NCBI GenBank assembly: GCA_910576855.1
Contig: CAJTJP010000006.1
Coordinates: 1-64,000, forward strand
DNA from: Erysipelotrichales bacterium
GTDB taxonomy: Bacteria > Bacillota_I > Bacilli_A > Erysipelotrichales > Erysipelotrichaceae
DNA: 64,000 bases
Direction: 5' to 3'
This document shows, piece after piece, positions 1 to 7,571 of the stretch (positions within the stretch are counted from its first letter, which is position 1; every line of letters starts with the position of its first letter). The notes below the pieces were generated by a model that saw nothing but the letters and a program-made list of their open reading frames with translations, did no database searches and had not been told where the DNA came from. The translations under genes were made by a program, and so were the position numbers.

Positions 1-132
1 CGTAAGAAATGTAATTTAACAGATATCAACTTTTAAAGAATTAGATGGAACGCCGTGTGCGGTGAAAGTCGCATGCACGGTGTGGAGCGGGGGAAAAGAT
101 GGAGATTGTATCAAAATCTTACCTATCGCTAT
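1..132 (+). mobile_element. Group II intron, 3' end (domains V and VI)
   Basis: Positions about 48-84 form a domain V hairpin with a GAAA loop (stem built on GCCGTGTGCG pairing with CGCATGCACGGT). Positions 86-130 form domain VI: AGCG/CGCT, GGG/CCT and AAGAT/ATCTT pair and leave an unpaired A at about 121, the expected branch-point adenosine. The intron should end at ...CTAT (132), because adhesin coding sequence resumes in frame just after. The intron body and any reverse transcriptase lie upstream of the window; a stop (TAA, 34-36) just before domain V could be the end of the intron-encoded protein, but too little is visible to say. Confidence 0.85.
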
Positions 133-659
133 AAAAGTCCACATTGGCACACTATGTCTTGACTGATGAAGTGTTCAAGATAGAGCTAACCAAGCATAGA
201 CGGGTGGAAACAATTACAGTAGATAATGAGTTGATAAAAGCCGATATCCATATCCACAAGGTAGATGAAGCAGACAAAACGATTTCTTTACAAGGTGCAA
301 AGTTTACGATGTATGCGGACAAAGAGTGTACCGAGAAGCTCTCTGAAGCAGTCACGAATCAATTAGGCAACGCAAGCTTTAAGGATATTACCTTCGGCAC
401 TACGGTATACATCAAGGAAACCAAAGCCCCTAACGGTTATGAGTTATCCGGCAAAGTAACAGAAGTAACAATCAACGATGAATGGCTGAGTAAAGAACCC
501 AAAGACCGAGTCATCGAAATCACCAACCGCAGAATCCCTGAGATTCCTAGCACCGGTGACAACACAAGCTTTACCACATATTGGTTGCTCCTATGTATCA
601 GTGCGTATTTCTGCCTCACCGCCTACAAACACAGCCTCTTATATAAGAAAAACAGCTAA
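133..659 (+). pseudogene. 3' exon of a Cna_B-repeat cell-wall adhesin split by the intron
   Basis: The reading frame from position 133 continues a surface protein whose 5' part is outside the window. It encodes one and a half Cna_B/SpaA prealbumin-like repeats (ending in ...TITVDNEL and ...VIEITNR), then a sorting signal with the variant motif IPSTG at about 545-560, a hydrophobic segment and a short lysine-containing tail. The DNA is nearly identical to the 3' end of the thioester adhesin at 25960-30696: K-S-T-L-x-H-Y-V-L-T-D matches across the intron junction, which places the insertion inside a Glu codon. If the intron splices, the gene is functional; if not, the product is truncated. A TTG at 144 could be read as a start but has no ribosome-binding site, so this is an exon and not an independent gene. 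Confidence 0.8.
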
Positions 660-724
660 ACAGTGATACTTTCTCCGCTAAATTATCTCACGACGATTCC
701 CCCATCCATTTACCTATTATCTAT

Positions 725-774
725 AAATATAAAGGACTGTTAAATATAACGGACTATTAAATATAATGGGACTG
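725..774. repeat. Three tandem 17-bp repeats
   Basis: The unit AAATATAAnGGACTnTT occurs at 725-741, 742-758 and 759-774 (last copy slightly diverged), just after the adhesin stop codon. No function is apparent; it may be slippage-derived. Confidence 0.7.
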
Positions 775-778
775 TAAC

Positions 779-799
779 GCATCGCTCAACCCCCGATGC
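779..799 (+). terminator. Possible terminator after the split adhesin
   Basis: GCATCG (779-784) pairs with CGATGC (794-799). The downstream T-tract (CCCCTTTT) is weak, so termination is only possible. The rest of 800-989 shows no gene. Confidence 0.3.
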
Positions 800-989
800 T
801 TACTGCCCCTTTTCTATTCCAAAATAAAAAGAACCTTAGCTCCTGCACCTCGGGATTAAAATTCTGTTCAGTTATCTAAAATCAGAGGCGCATTAATGAT
901 CCGCTTCGCTACACACTAGCAATAGGCACAGTCAACACCACTGCCATTCCCCTCACTTCCGTCCTCCCCCTCCTCTCCTACCACAACAT

Positions 990-1023
990 AAAAAAATGAA
1001 GCGTCCCATACTCTAGACGCTTC
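990..1023 (-). terminator. Intrinsic terminator, minus strand
   Basis: GAAGCGTC (998-1005) pairs perfectly with GACGCTTC (1016-1023); on the minus strand the stem is followed by six T (complement of 990-996). Confidence 0.8.
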
Positions 1024-1300
1024 GTGAAACCATTTCCAATTTCCCATTGGATGAGAATACAATTAGATGCGCATTCTCTTTTGAGATTTGCGTGTAAACA
1101 CGCCAAGATTTTCCAGGGCACCTTAGGTGAATGAAACCTTGCGGTTAAGACACATTACCACAGAATCTAGTTTCATTCCTGAACAGGTAGGAATGTTGAA
1201 GAGTATGGGGGTACATCCATTAGTTATCTAAATTCTGTGAGAATATGCCCTAACCTTCATTCCACCTTGTTCTGATTCCCCCCGCTAGTATCTCCTAATC
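990..1300 (-). ncRNA. Candidate structured RNA ending in an intrinsic terminator
   Basis: No protein fits here, but the minus strand is rich in pairings. CACAGAAT..TAG pairs with its complement across 1159-1240 (+ strand 1159-1170 with 1229-1240). Inside is a CATTCCT/AGGAATG hairpin. Downstream come an AACC-GCAA-GGTT hairpin with a GNRA loop, CACC/GGTG, and GCGTG/CACGC. The RNA would end at the strong minus-strand terminator at 998-1023. The loop of that terminator (1005-1014) is perfectly complementary over 10 nt to 1200-1209, suggesting a pseudoknot. It may be the 3' UTR of the peptide gene at 1340-1471 or a separate RNA. I do not recognise a known class; 6S, tmRNA, RNase P and SRP RNA hallmarks were not found. 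Confidence 0.4.
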
Positions 1301-1301
1301 T

Positions 1302-1323
1302 CGAGGCTTCCCCCGAAGCCTCG
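1302..1323 (-). other. Perfect hairpin after the peptide gene
   Basis: CGAGGCTTC (1302-1310) and GAAGCCTCG (1315-1323) form a 9-bp stem with a 4-nt loop, 17 nt past the stop codon of the peptide gene. No T-run follows on the minus strand, so it may act as an mRNA 3' stabiliser or as the 5' edge of the structured RNA and probably not as a terminator. Confidence 0.5.
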
Positions 1324-1339
1324 CTCTAACGAATCTATA

Positions 1340-1471
1340 TTAACAAGTGATACCTACGGTAGATCTGATACCTACTGCAGGTTCTTCATTAGAGCCATTG
1401 TTAGCTGCCATGCTTGCGATTGCTCCGCATAAGCACAGCCCACAAAGTGCAGAAATGACAAATTTCTTCAT
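1340..1471 (-). CDS. Short exported peptide, candidate pheromone precursor
   Basis: A 43-residue ORF with a strong ribosome-binding site (GGAGGAG, 6-7 nt from ATG). Residues 1-22 are a classic signal peptide (MKKFVISALCGLCLCG then AIASMA, an A-x-A cleavage site). About 21 residues follow, ending in AVGIRSTVGITC. Two copies of V-G-I, encoded by a 9-nt direct repeat (GATACCTAC), sit at the C terminus, and the last residue is cysteine. A sigma-A promoter lies upstream at 1537-1565. The next gene upstream on the same strand is an RNPP-type TPR regulator (2016-3299). In Rgg/PlcR/PrgX systems a small exported peptide is encoded next to its cytoplasmic receptor and its C-terminal part is the signal. 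That role here is inference: the gene could also be an unrelated small secreted peptide. Confidence 0.65.
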   Translation of the reverse strand: MKKFVISALCGLCLCGAIASMAANNGSNEEPAVGIRSTVGITC

Positions 1472-1536
1472 AATCTTCTCCTCCTTATTGATATGCGATT
1501 TGTAGGAGTTGATGGGCCCATCATTTCTACGCCCTT

Positions 1537-1565
1537 ATAATAAAATAATTTCTACCATAAGGCAA
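1537..1565 (-). promoter_or_regulatory. Promoter of the short peptide gene
   Basis: On the minus strand TTGCCT (1565-1560) and TATTAT (1542-1537) are separated by 17 bp, 66 nt before the ATG. Confidence 0.6.
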
Positions 1566-1577
1566 CGCTTCTGACGC

Positions 1578-1640
1578 GAGTTAAAGTCGAAGTGTAAAAT
1601 AGGCCAAAATCAGCACTTTTCATACCCCTAACTTTAACTC
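1578..1640. promoter_or_regulatory. Inverted repeat upstream of the peptide promoter, candidate operator
   Basis: GAGTTAAAGT (1578-1587) and ACTTTAACTC (1631-1640) are perfect 10-bp inverted copies flanking 43 bp, just upstream of the -35 box. A smaller AAGTG/CACTT pair lies inside. This is where an RNPP/Rgg activator would be expected to bind. The remaining intergenic DNA (1641-1958) is AT-rich and shows no gene. Confidence 0.45.
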
Positions 1641-1958
1641 AGATGATTACATAATTTTCCAACATTTTACTATTTCATAACCCTTTATTCGAAAGATAAA
1701 ACAAATAACTCTATCTAATGCTTACTAATTAATTTTAATATGCAAAAATCAACCTTTCGTCCACCTGCTCTAAAAACACATTTTTTAGCCTTAAAACGGC
1801 CTATTTTCATCAACAGACCCAAAATATTGCTTTTCTCATCAAGAAAATTTCCCGTTGGAGCCATAAAATCACTTCAAAATCATAATTTTTTATAAAATCA
1901 CCTTACTTGACTATAAAATAAAAAAAGCTTTATAAAAAATAAAAACAAGGATTTTAAC

Positions 1959-1991
1959 ACGAAGTCAGCCGTTTACCGCTGCGGACTTCGT
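1959..1991 (-). terminator. Hairpin after the RNPP regulator
   Basis: ACGAAGTC (1959-1966) pairs with GACTTCGT (1984-1991), with an inner CAGC/GCTG pairing. Flanking A-rich (1932-1948) and T-rich (2002-2019) arms extend the stem. The T-tract on the minus strand is interrupted, so termination is likely but not certain. Confidence 0.55.
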
Positions 1992-2015
1992 ATGAATCAT
2001 CCCTGCTTTTATTTT

Positions 2016-3299
2016 TTATACATTGGTCATATCTAAAACATTAGTCACCATTCGATAAGTTTTCTTCAATTTTTTATTAAACCTCGCCATTATCTTATGA
2101 TGATTATTCTCGTTGGTAGCTAGGCTAAGCTCCTCGCCGATAAGATTTAACAGCGCTTTATCGATATCTCCATCAATCATCGGCGCTATATTTGTCATAA
2201 TATACTTCTCAGCTTGAGTTTCATCTTTCTCGATTGTCGAATAATAATCGTAGAGCTTTTGATAAATCACAGAATATCCTTCGATATCCTCTTTATCGTA
2301 ATGAGGCAGTTTAACCTTGAGCCCCATTACTCTTTGTGTATGGACAAGATAAGCATACACCGGCATATTGCGAACATCGTCATATTCATATGCTGTCTCA
2401 AAAGCTTCCAAGGCTTTCTCATACTCCTGCATATTGAGATACGCTGAGCCTAAACTGAAGTAACACTCTGCCCTTTTATATCTGGCCACCTTATGTGTAT
2501 GCATGATATTCAGCATGGAGTTATAAGCATCATCCACCTCATAAGCGTCATGGATACTTACAAACGGCAACTTAATCCCATATAAATCAAGAAGTCGCAG
2601 ATCATTCTTTTGCTTTTTAAACTCCATTTCATATTTTTTGGTTAGATTTAACAGCATTACAGTACGTCCTTGTCCGTAATAATACAGCATGATATTTATT
2701 TTATTAAATGCACTTGTACACTCTTGCATATTTTGTGTCTTAAATATCTCGTTGTATTCTAAGTCATCCACATTCTGATATGCGGAAATAAAAACAATAG
2801 CAAGCAGCATTTCATCCCACTGTTCCGACAACACACCTATCATATCTAAATAATAGCATCTGTCATCATAGCTCAAAAACTTCCTGCTCAGATAATAATT
2901 ATCCACAGCCTTCGCCGCTTGATATAAATCATAATACCATAAGCAATCTTTTACTGAATCCAGTAATTCATAGAGTTTATCGAAATACTTACGCATTTTA
3001 TCAAACTCATAATACTCGATCGTACTATAAATACGCTTCGTAAAATGCACTATGCGCTTGTCGATTTCATCACTGTGGACAACCTGTAGTTCTAAACGCT
3101 CCGCCAGCTTCGGATAATTTTCTATAAATCTGCCGATTTTACCCTTCTCGATATTAATCAAGGAGTTCTGTGAGCAAATCCCCTCACAAAAGTGACTCTG
3201 TGTCCATTTCGCAGCTTTGGTAAGACTTAAATTTCTCCTTCTGTTACATCTGATCGACAGACCGAATTTTTCAAGTTTATTCTTTGGAATTCCATTCAT
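2016..3299 (-). CDS. RNPP (Rgg/PlcR)-type HTH-TPR transcriptional regulator
   Basis: A 427-residue protein, somewhat longer than typical Rgg/PlcR receptors (about 280-320). Residues 10-70 are an XRE-type helix-turn-helix with the MutR/PlcR-like signature GICSQ-x-S-L-x-x-IEKGK. The rest is helical with tetratricopeptide repeats; the clearest is at about 275-310 (AECYFSLGSAYLNMQEYEKAL). Family members sit in the cytoplasm, bind a re-imported peptide in the TPR groove and switch DNA binding. The exported 43-aa peptide gene lies downstream on the same strand, with a dyad in front of its promoter, which suits a receptor-pheromone pair. No phosphatase (Rap) catalytic features were recognised. The regulatory target and the sign of control are unknown. 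Confidence 0.75.
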   Translation of the reverse strand: MNGIPKNKLEKFGLSIRCNRRRNLSLTKAAKWTQSHFCEGICSQNSLINIEKGKIGRFIENYPKLAERLELQVVHSDEIDKRIVHFTKRIYSTIEYYEFDKMRKYFDKLYELLDSVKDCLWYYDLYQAAKAVDNYYLSRKFLSYDDRCYYLDMIGVLSEQWDEMLLAIVFISAYQNVDDLEYNEIFKTQNMQECTSAFNKINIMLYYYGQGRTVMLLNLTKKYEMEFKKQKNDLRLLDLYGIKLPFVSIHDAYEVDDAYNSMLNIMHTHKVARYKRAECYFSLGSAYLNMQEYEKALEAFETAYEYDDVRNMPVYAYLVHTQRVMGLKVKLPHYDKEDIEGYSVIYQKLYDYYSTIEKDETQAEKYIMTNIAPMIDGDIDKALLNLIGEELSLATNENNHHKIMARFNKKLKKTYRMVTNVLDMTNV

Positions 3300-3839
3300 T
3301 TCAATTACTCCTTTCTATCTCTTTATCAGCTGATACCTATAGGTTCTCTTAATTTTTTCTATGCCTAGTTTTATCTCGATAATCTCCTCTGTATCCTTAA
3401 AAATACAATATTTTCCAATCAGCTTTATTATAACATAATTTGTTAAAAAGTAAACTTCGCTTAACCTTATTGTATTAATAATATATCAACAATAGATTAA
3501 TGATATTAATTTACTGCAGTTCTAGCGATAAACAAGCTGTTTTCATCTGTTTTTGTCTGTTTTTATTCATAAAATCACTGTTTATATACATTAAAATTTA
3601 TCGGCAAACTAAGCATTTCAACGGTTTTATCTGTTTGAGCTGTATAAATACTGATTTTATATCAATTAAGCGCAAAAAAAAGTTAAAATATCTTGTTTAA
3701 AAACGAGCCTCACATGAACATATTTTAAGGTTTGTTCTTATATATAAGACACTGCATGAAATAAGCCCTTGCAAAGTCATTAATAAAACCATAAATCACG
3801 ATAAGTAAAGTAAGCTGAAAAAGCAAAGACGGGACAAAG
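3300..3839. other. AT-rich intergenic region, nothing recognised
   Basis: Contains the upstream region of the RNPP regulator and short hydrophobic reading frames without ribosome-binding sites. No RNA gene or repeat was recognised. Confidence 0.6.
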
Positions 3840-3884
3840 AAAAAACAAGAATTCCTGTTCTTTCAACATTCCTTCTTGTTTTTT
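3840..3884 (-). terminator. Bidirectional-looking terminator
   Basis: AAAAAACAAGAA (3840-3851) and TTCTTGTTTTTT (3873-3884) are perfect complements, giving a T-run on both strands. It lies downstream of the HTH gene ending at 3964. Confidence 0.7.
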
Positions 3885-3963
3885 GACAGCAGTCGTTAAA
3901 TAAAGTCGGCTTATTTTTATGTGTTTTCTGATACTGTGAGTTTCAGATCGTCTTATATAGAAT

Positions 3964-4386
3964 TTATTTCTTATTCTTATCCGTATTCTGTTTACGATAG
4001 ATTTTAGGCAGATGATTCAGCAGCAACAAATAATCAGTCACTTGCTCAGGTTCGATCTCAGTCAGAATATGATTCAACAGGCTTAACTGATTCAAGTTGA
4101 GTTGCTTCATAAGCTTATGCTTATACTTCGTGCGGTTCACTCTGCCGAAAACAAAATCCATATAATCCTGAATATCATCACCGAATACGTCAAGAATCGC
4201 AATAAACTCAGTAAACTTGGTATTTCGCGGTTTCCCCTTTGATACCGTGATTTTAGACAGCACCTTATATTCAATCAATGATAGTTCACTCAGCCGTCGC
4301 ATTGACATATTGAGTTCATCCAATTTATACTTTAAATAGTCAGCGAAGTTAGAGTTCATCAAGATATCCAAATCGTCTTTATTCAT
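3964..4386 (-). CDS. Small HTH (XRE-like) DNA-binding protein, paralogue 1
   Basis: 140 residues. The N-terminal half reads as a helix-turn-helix: NFADYLKYKLDELNMSMRRL, then a short turn and LSKIT. It aligns by eye with the protein at 6906-7310 (NFGDYLKERLGE, LSKIT, a basic turn, then EFIAI) and more distantly with the one at 34479-34892. The C-terminal half is helical (LNQLSLLNHILTEIEPEQV) and may dimerise or bind a partner. It stands alone as a transcription unit with a terminator downstream and is divergent from the AbiF-like gene. It could regulate the defence gene next door, but nothing shows this directly. Stand-alone XRE-like regulators of this type are common on mobile and defence islands. 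Confidence 0.6.
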   Translation of the reverse strand: MNKDDLDILMNSNFADYLKYKLDELNMSMRRLSELSLIEYKVLSKITVSKGKPRNTKFTEFIAILDVFGDDIQDYMDFVFGRVNRTKYKHKLMKQLNLNQLSLLNHILTEIEPEQVTDYLLLLNHLPKIYRKQNTDKNKK

Positions 4387-4910
4387 TCATATCCCACCCT
4401 TCAAGCTATAAATATCAGCGTTATCGCCTTAAGCTTTCTTTTATTAACGACAGTGTATCGCAAGCTATGCCCTGCAATTCTGCATGATTACATTAAAATA
4501 ATGCTTGTAAAAACATTACTCAGGGTGATCGGCAGCTAACGGGCCGCCTTCTTATCCGTTATAACGGAAGATAGCGTTTGCACTCATGCTTAAGAGATAG
4601 GGGCTTGTATTACAGCCGCTCCTGTAGATAGTTCTCATAATTACGTTTCAATAAATAGTTTAAGCTTGTTTCTTCCATCCTCCTTCATTCGCTTTTCATT
4701 CAGATTTTTGTAAGACCCGGCTCTGCCGTGCATTACATATTCATAAGCACTGCTCCCCTCTTTGATCGTATAAATTATACTACATAAATGAATAATATTC
4801 GATAATTTTAAAAACTTAGTTAATAATTCATATATAAATGCAGTAAGCGTTGCTTGATTGCAGTCATCAAGCACAAAGCAATACGTTTTTGTATGACAAA
4901 TTTCTGTTGT
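4387..4910. other. Intergenic region, no gene supported
   Basis: A palindrome CCGTTATAACGG near 4556-4567 lies within a longer imperfect hairpin. A 77-codon minus-strand frame (4641-4874) lacks a ribosome-binding site and was not called. Confidence 0.5.
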
Positions 4911-4998
4911 CTTTTACTTTTTCTGTATGTCAAACTATCGCTCACTTTTACTTTTCCTGTATTCTAAATTTTGAGTGCTTTTACTTTTTTCTATATTC
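4911..4998 (+). repeat. Three imperfect tandem repeats of 33-34 bp
   Basis: The motif CTTTTACTTTTnCTGTATTn begins at 4911, 4945 and 4978 (spacing 34 and 33). The array ends about 10 bp before the promoter of the AbiF-like unit. Confidence 0.65.
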
Positions 4999-5008
4999 GA
5001 AAATTCCA

Positions 5009-5037
5009 TTGACTTTATTTACAGAACCCCTTACAAT
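5009..5037 (+). promoter_or_regulatory. Strong promoter of the AbiF-like unit
   Basis: TTGACT (5009-5014), 17-bp spacer, TACAAT (5032-5037). Transcription would start near 5044, about 120 nt before the ORF. Confidence 0.7.
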
Positions 5038-5043
5038 AGAATT

Positions 5044-5150
5044 ATCAAGAGGGCAGAGCAGCAGACCTTGATTATACAAGTCATGCTGAGCATGTGATTC
5101 TGCCGATTTCTCAATACGTAAACAAAGCTTGAACGGGAGCGAGCACAGAA
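5044..5150 (+). ncRNA. Structured leader / candidate abiF-associated RNA
   Basis: The ~120-nt leader folds by eye into a three-way junction. An outer stem GGCAGA/TCTGCC (about 5052-5057 with 5092-5097) encloses CTTG-ATTATA-CAAG and CATGC-TGA-GCATG hairpins. A further GCTTG/CGAGC hairpin follows before the ribosome-binding site. A conserved RNA motif upstream of Abi_2/AbiF genes has been described in the literature, and AbiF-family proteins have been reported to work with an RNA partner; membership of this leader in that class is inference from position and structure only. Confidence 0.45.
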
Positions 5151-5163
5151 CGGGGGTTTTACT

Positions 5164-6267
5164 ATGGGATGCTTTTTTAATGTTGCCGAGGAGCAGGTTA
5201 AATACCTGCAGGCCAGGGGCTTGAATATCGACAGCAAAGAGATTGCAGAAAATTATTTTTTGCGCAACAGCTTTTATCATGTGATGGATTGCTACGGCAG
5301 ACTGCTTATGAAGGATGACGGTAGCTTTTATGAGCATGCGACCTTTGATGAGCTTGCTTATCTGCACATATTTGATAAAGAGGTCAAATACATTTTCTAC
5401 AAGGCGATTTCGGAAATCGAGATCGGATTCAAGGCCTTGATTTCTTATAGTTTTATGCAGCGGCATTCCGACAGCGAAAATGCTTATTTGAGATTGGAGA
5501 ATTATCAAGAGGGAAAGGCATTTGAGGCCGCGGAGCTGATTGCGGCATTTGTTACTGCTATGAAAGAAAATAAGCCTTATGATAACAGGACAGCGAACGA
5601 GAAAGTAAAGAAGCAGCGAAACCAAGGACAGCAGGAGCAGACCGATTTCTTTATTCGCTTATTTCATGAATTGCGTTTTGAACGGGCAATCACTTTCTTT
5701 ACCTGTATGAAGGAAATCGATCAAGCTGTAATTCTTAAGTATTTGAGTCAGCAGCTTTCACAGGATCTGGGCACCAAGATAGCCCTCAGCGCTAAACAGG
5801 TGATCTCGTATTTAAGAAATCTATCGGAATTTAAGGAAAGAGTTCTCAGCGGCAAGACCATGCTCGGGTTTCAATGCCGAGAGAACAGCGTTTATTGTAC
5901 GAGACTTCATTCTTACTATGATATCAAGTCCGCCAACAAGCGCAAGGATGTATACAATATCTTTATCACCATGCGGGTTTTCTTGTACGGAAATCAGTTT
6001 GCATTGGTGAACAATTCATTACGCAAACGGTTTAAGCAATTATACAGATTAATCGGCTCCATTGATCCGGCAACGATAACGAGTATGCTGGGCTTCCCTG
6101 AGAATTGGCATCTGCAGCAATGTCTGCCTCAGCTTGAGCGTGATTACGGTACGAGTGATTCAGATGTCGCAAAAGCTGTGGACAACAGTTTGAAAAAAAC
6201 GGCGATGGATTACGAAGCGAAACAAAAAAACAAAGGTAAGCGGGTGAAGGCGACAGTGCCGTTCTGA
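5164..6267 (+). CDS. Abi_2/AbiF-like abortive-infection family protein (HEPN-related)
   Basis: 367 residues starting at ATG after GGGGG at 7-nt spacing. Residues 10-110 match the Abi_2 pattern: I-A-E-N-YFLRNSFYHVMDCYGRLL, an F-D-E-L-x-x-L-x-x-F-D-x-E-V motif, then the helix YKAISEIEIGFKALISYSF. The C-terminal HEPN motif is expected as R-N-x-x-x-H. Here it reads R218-N-L-S-E-F223, with Phe in place of the catalytic His; an R-x4-H string occurs instead at R34-H39. Family members are bacterial defence or toxin-like proteins that arrest phage-infected cells, some as RNases. This copy may be inactive, diverged, or use other residues. It is transcribed alone from the promoter at 5009-5037, with a structured leader. 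Confidence 0.7.
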   Translation: MGCFFNVAEEQVKYLQARGLNIDSKEIAENYFLRNSFYHVMDCYGRLLMKDDGSFYEHATFDELAYLHIFDKEVKYIFYKAISEIEIGFKALISYSFMQRHSDSENAYLRLENYQEGKAFEAAELIAAFVTAMKENKPYDNRTANEKVKKQRNQGQQEQTDFFIRLFHELRFERAITFFTCMKEIDQAVILKYLSQQLSQDLGTKIALSAKQVISYLRNLSEFKERVLSGKTMLGFQCRENSVYCTRLHSYYDIKSANKRKDVYNIFITMRVFLYGNQFALVNNSLRKRFKQLYRLIGSIDPATITSMLGFPENWHLQQCLPQLERDYGTSDSDVAKAVDNSLKKTAMDYEAKQKNKGKRVKATVPF

Positions 6268-6423
6268 ATCCGATGTCTGACTTGAGTGAGCATCATGGCC
6301 AACTGCCAAACGGGAATAATGAAGGAAGTCATATATGAAGGTATTGATAAAGCTGATATTGTCTGAAATCAGTCGAGTCAAGGCATAGAACATAATAAAA
6401 GCGATAAAACAAACAGCTGAACA

Positions 6424-6624
6424 GTGATATCAGTCTCTTTCGGGAATGATATAGCTCAGTCAGCTGAAGGTAAAACCCAAATGGCAATTGAAATGATCTT
6501 CGGACTAATGCGAACAACACACAAAAGCATGGACGAAGTAATGGATATGGCCGATGTTGACAAAGCCATTCGGCCTGAATTAGAGAAAGCGCTTAAAGCA
6601 ATGAGCCAATCTAACTTACAGTAA
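6424..6624 (+). pseudogene. Orphan 3' end of a PD-(D/E)XK nuclease gene
   Basis: Encodes only the C-terminal helical tail of the family seen complete at 58983-60029: K-S-M-D-E-V-M-D-M-A-D-V-D-K-A-I-R-P-E aligns with K-S-M-S-E-V-L-D-M-A-D-V-D-K-T-I-R-P-E. The nuclease core is missing, no ribosome-binding site precedes it, and 6268-6423 holds no recognisable upstream coding sequence. The terminator typical of this family follows directly. Confidence 0.75.
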
Positions 6625-6648
6625 AAACGAGGTTACTCGTTTTTTATT
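6624..6648 (+). terminator. Intrinsic terminator of the nuclease-family type
   Basis: AAAACGAG-GTTA-CTCGTTTT plus T-run; the same stem follows the family members ending at 60029 and (minus strand) 49975. Confidence 0.85.
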
Positions 6649-6905
6649 TTATATCCATCGAATTGAATCATAACACTCTCGTATACCCTTAATTAATCTA
6701 AAGAGCCGGGGAAACCGTAATCACTCTGCAGCTCTTTTGCGAAAGCTTTTTCAAGCCGCTTAATGCACAAGTGGCTTATAATCATCATCAAAAATACATA
6801 AAAAACAGCATAGCACTCCGACTATACTGCCGCTTCATCACAATCCACCCCTACACTGTCAAATACAAACTGCAAGAAATACATAACACGTCACAGCCTC
6901 GCCTG

Positions 6906-7310
6906 TCAGTTGTTTTCATTGGCCTTCAGAAAACCTTCAACAATGCTGTCGATCATCCCAAACAGCGCATCTCTTTGATAAGGCTTCAAGCGCATAATAC
7001 GAGCTATGGAAGCTAACTCATTTACATTAAGAACTCTGCCGGCTTCACGAGTTATTCTGAATACCTTCGGTCGCTTTAACGCATAATCAAGAAAATCCTC
7101 AACATCCTCATTTAACGCCCACATTATGGCAATAAATTCCTGATAGGTTGTCTTACGCGGCCTGGAGGATGTAATCTTTGACAAGACGATATAATCAATT
7201 CCTGTTTTAATGCTTAATTGGCGCAGTGTCATATCATGCTCACCCAAGCGTTCCTTTAGATAATCCCCAAAGTTATAGTTTAATAAAATCTGTACTGACT
7301 TTCTATCCAT
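6906..7310 (-). CDS. Small HTH (XRE-like) DNA-binding protein, paralogue 2
   Basis: 134 residues, clearly related to the protein at 3964-4386. Both begin with a short acidic stretch, then NFGDYLKERLGEHDMTLRQL, a turn, and I-V-L-S-K-I-T followed by a basic linker (SSRPRKTT) and EFIAI. The C-terminal half is helical (ARIMRLKPYQRDALFGMIDS) and differs from its paralogue, as expected if it contacts different partners. It is a single-gene unit between the nuclease remnant and the giant surface protein gene. The target is unknown. The intergenic DNA at 6649-6905 and 7311-7538 shows no other gene. Confidence 0.6.
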   Translation of the reverse strand: MDRKSVQILLNYNFGDYLKERLGEHDMTLRQLSIKTGIDYIVLSKITSSRPRKTTYQEFIAIMWALNEDVEDFLDYALKRPKVFRITREAGRVLNVNELASIARIMRLKPYQRDALFGMIDSIVEGFLKANENN

Positions 7311-7538
7311 GTTTCATCACCCCACAATATTTTTATGTATATTATATATGATATTTAAATTTACAATTTAATAATTGACAATTTAGATCATGATGTTTTA
7401 CATGTTCATATTTAATTTTCATAAATCTTCTGTTTTAGAAAACCATTGATCCTTGTCATAATTTTAGTTCATTTTTTATTAAAAGAATTAAAATCATATA
7501 AACAACTGCTTAAATTATTATATCATTTGTTTATAAAA

Positions 7539-7565
7539 AAGAAACAAGAGTTACTCCTGCTTCTT
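7539..7565 (-). terminator. Terminator of giant surface protein 1
   Basis: AAGAAACAAGAG (7539-7550) pairs over 12 bp (two wobbles) with CTCCTGCTTCTT (7554-7565); a T-run follows on the minus strand. Confidence 0.8.
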
Positions 7566-7571
7566 TCAGAT

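Noticed and set aside
990-1300. 6S RNA, tmRNA, RNase P or SRP RNA
   Set aside because: None of the hallmark sequences (tRNA-like ends, GAGGAAAGTCC, SRP core loop, long two-arm closing stem with open bubble) could be identified.
3500-3700. 66-codon plus-strand hydrophobic ORF
   Set aside because: No ribosome-binding site; Phe/Ile/Lys-rich as expected from AT-rich spacer.
4641-4874. 77-codon minus-strand ORF before the AbiF-like unit
   Set aside because: No ribosome-binding site and no recognisable similarity; composition fits random AT-rich DNA.
4911-4998. CRISPR array or classical type III (ToxIN) antitoxin repeats
   Set aside because: Only three imperfect T-rich copies without spacers lie upstream of, and apparently outside, the transcribed leader; the protein is not of the ToxN/AbiQ type.
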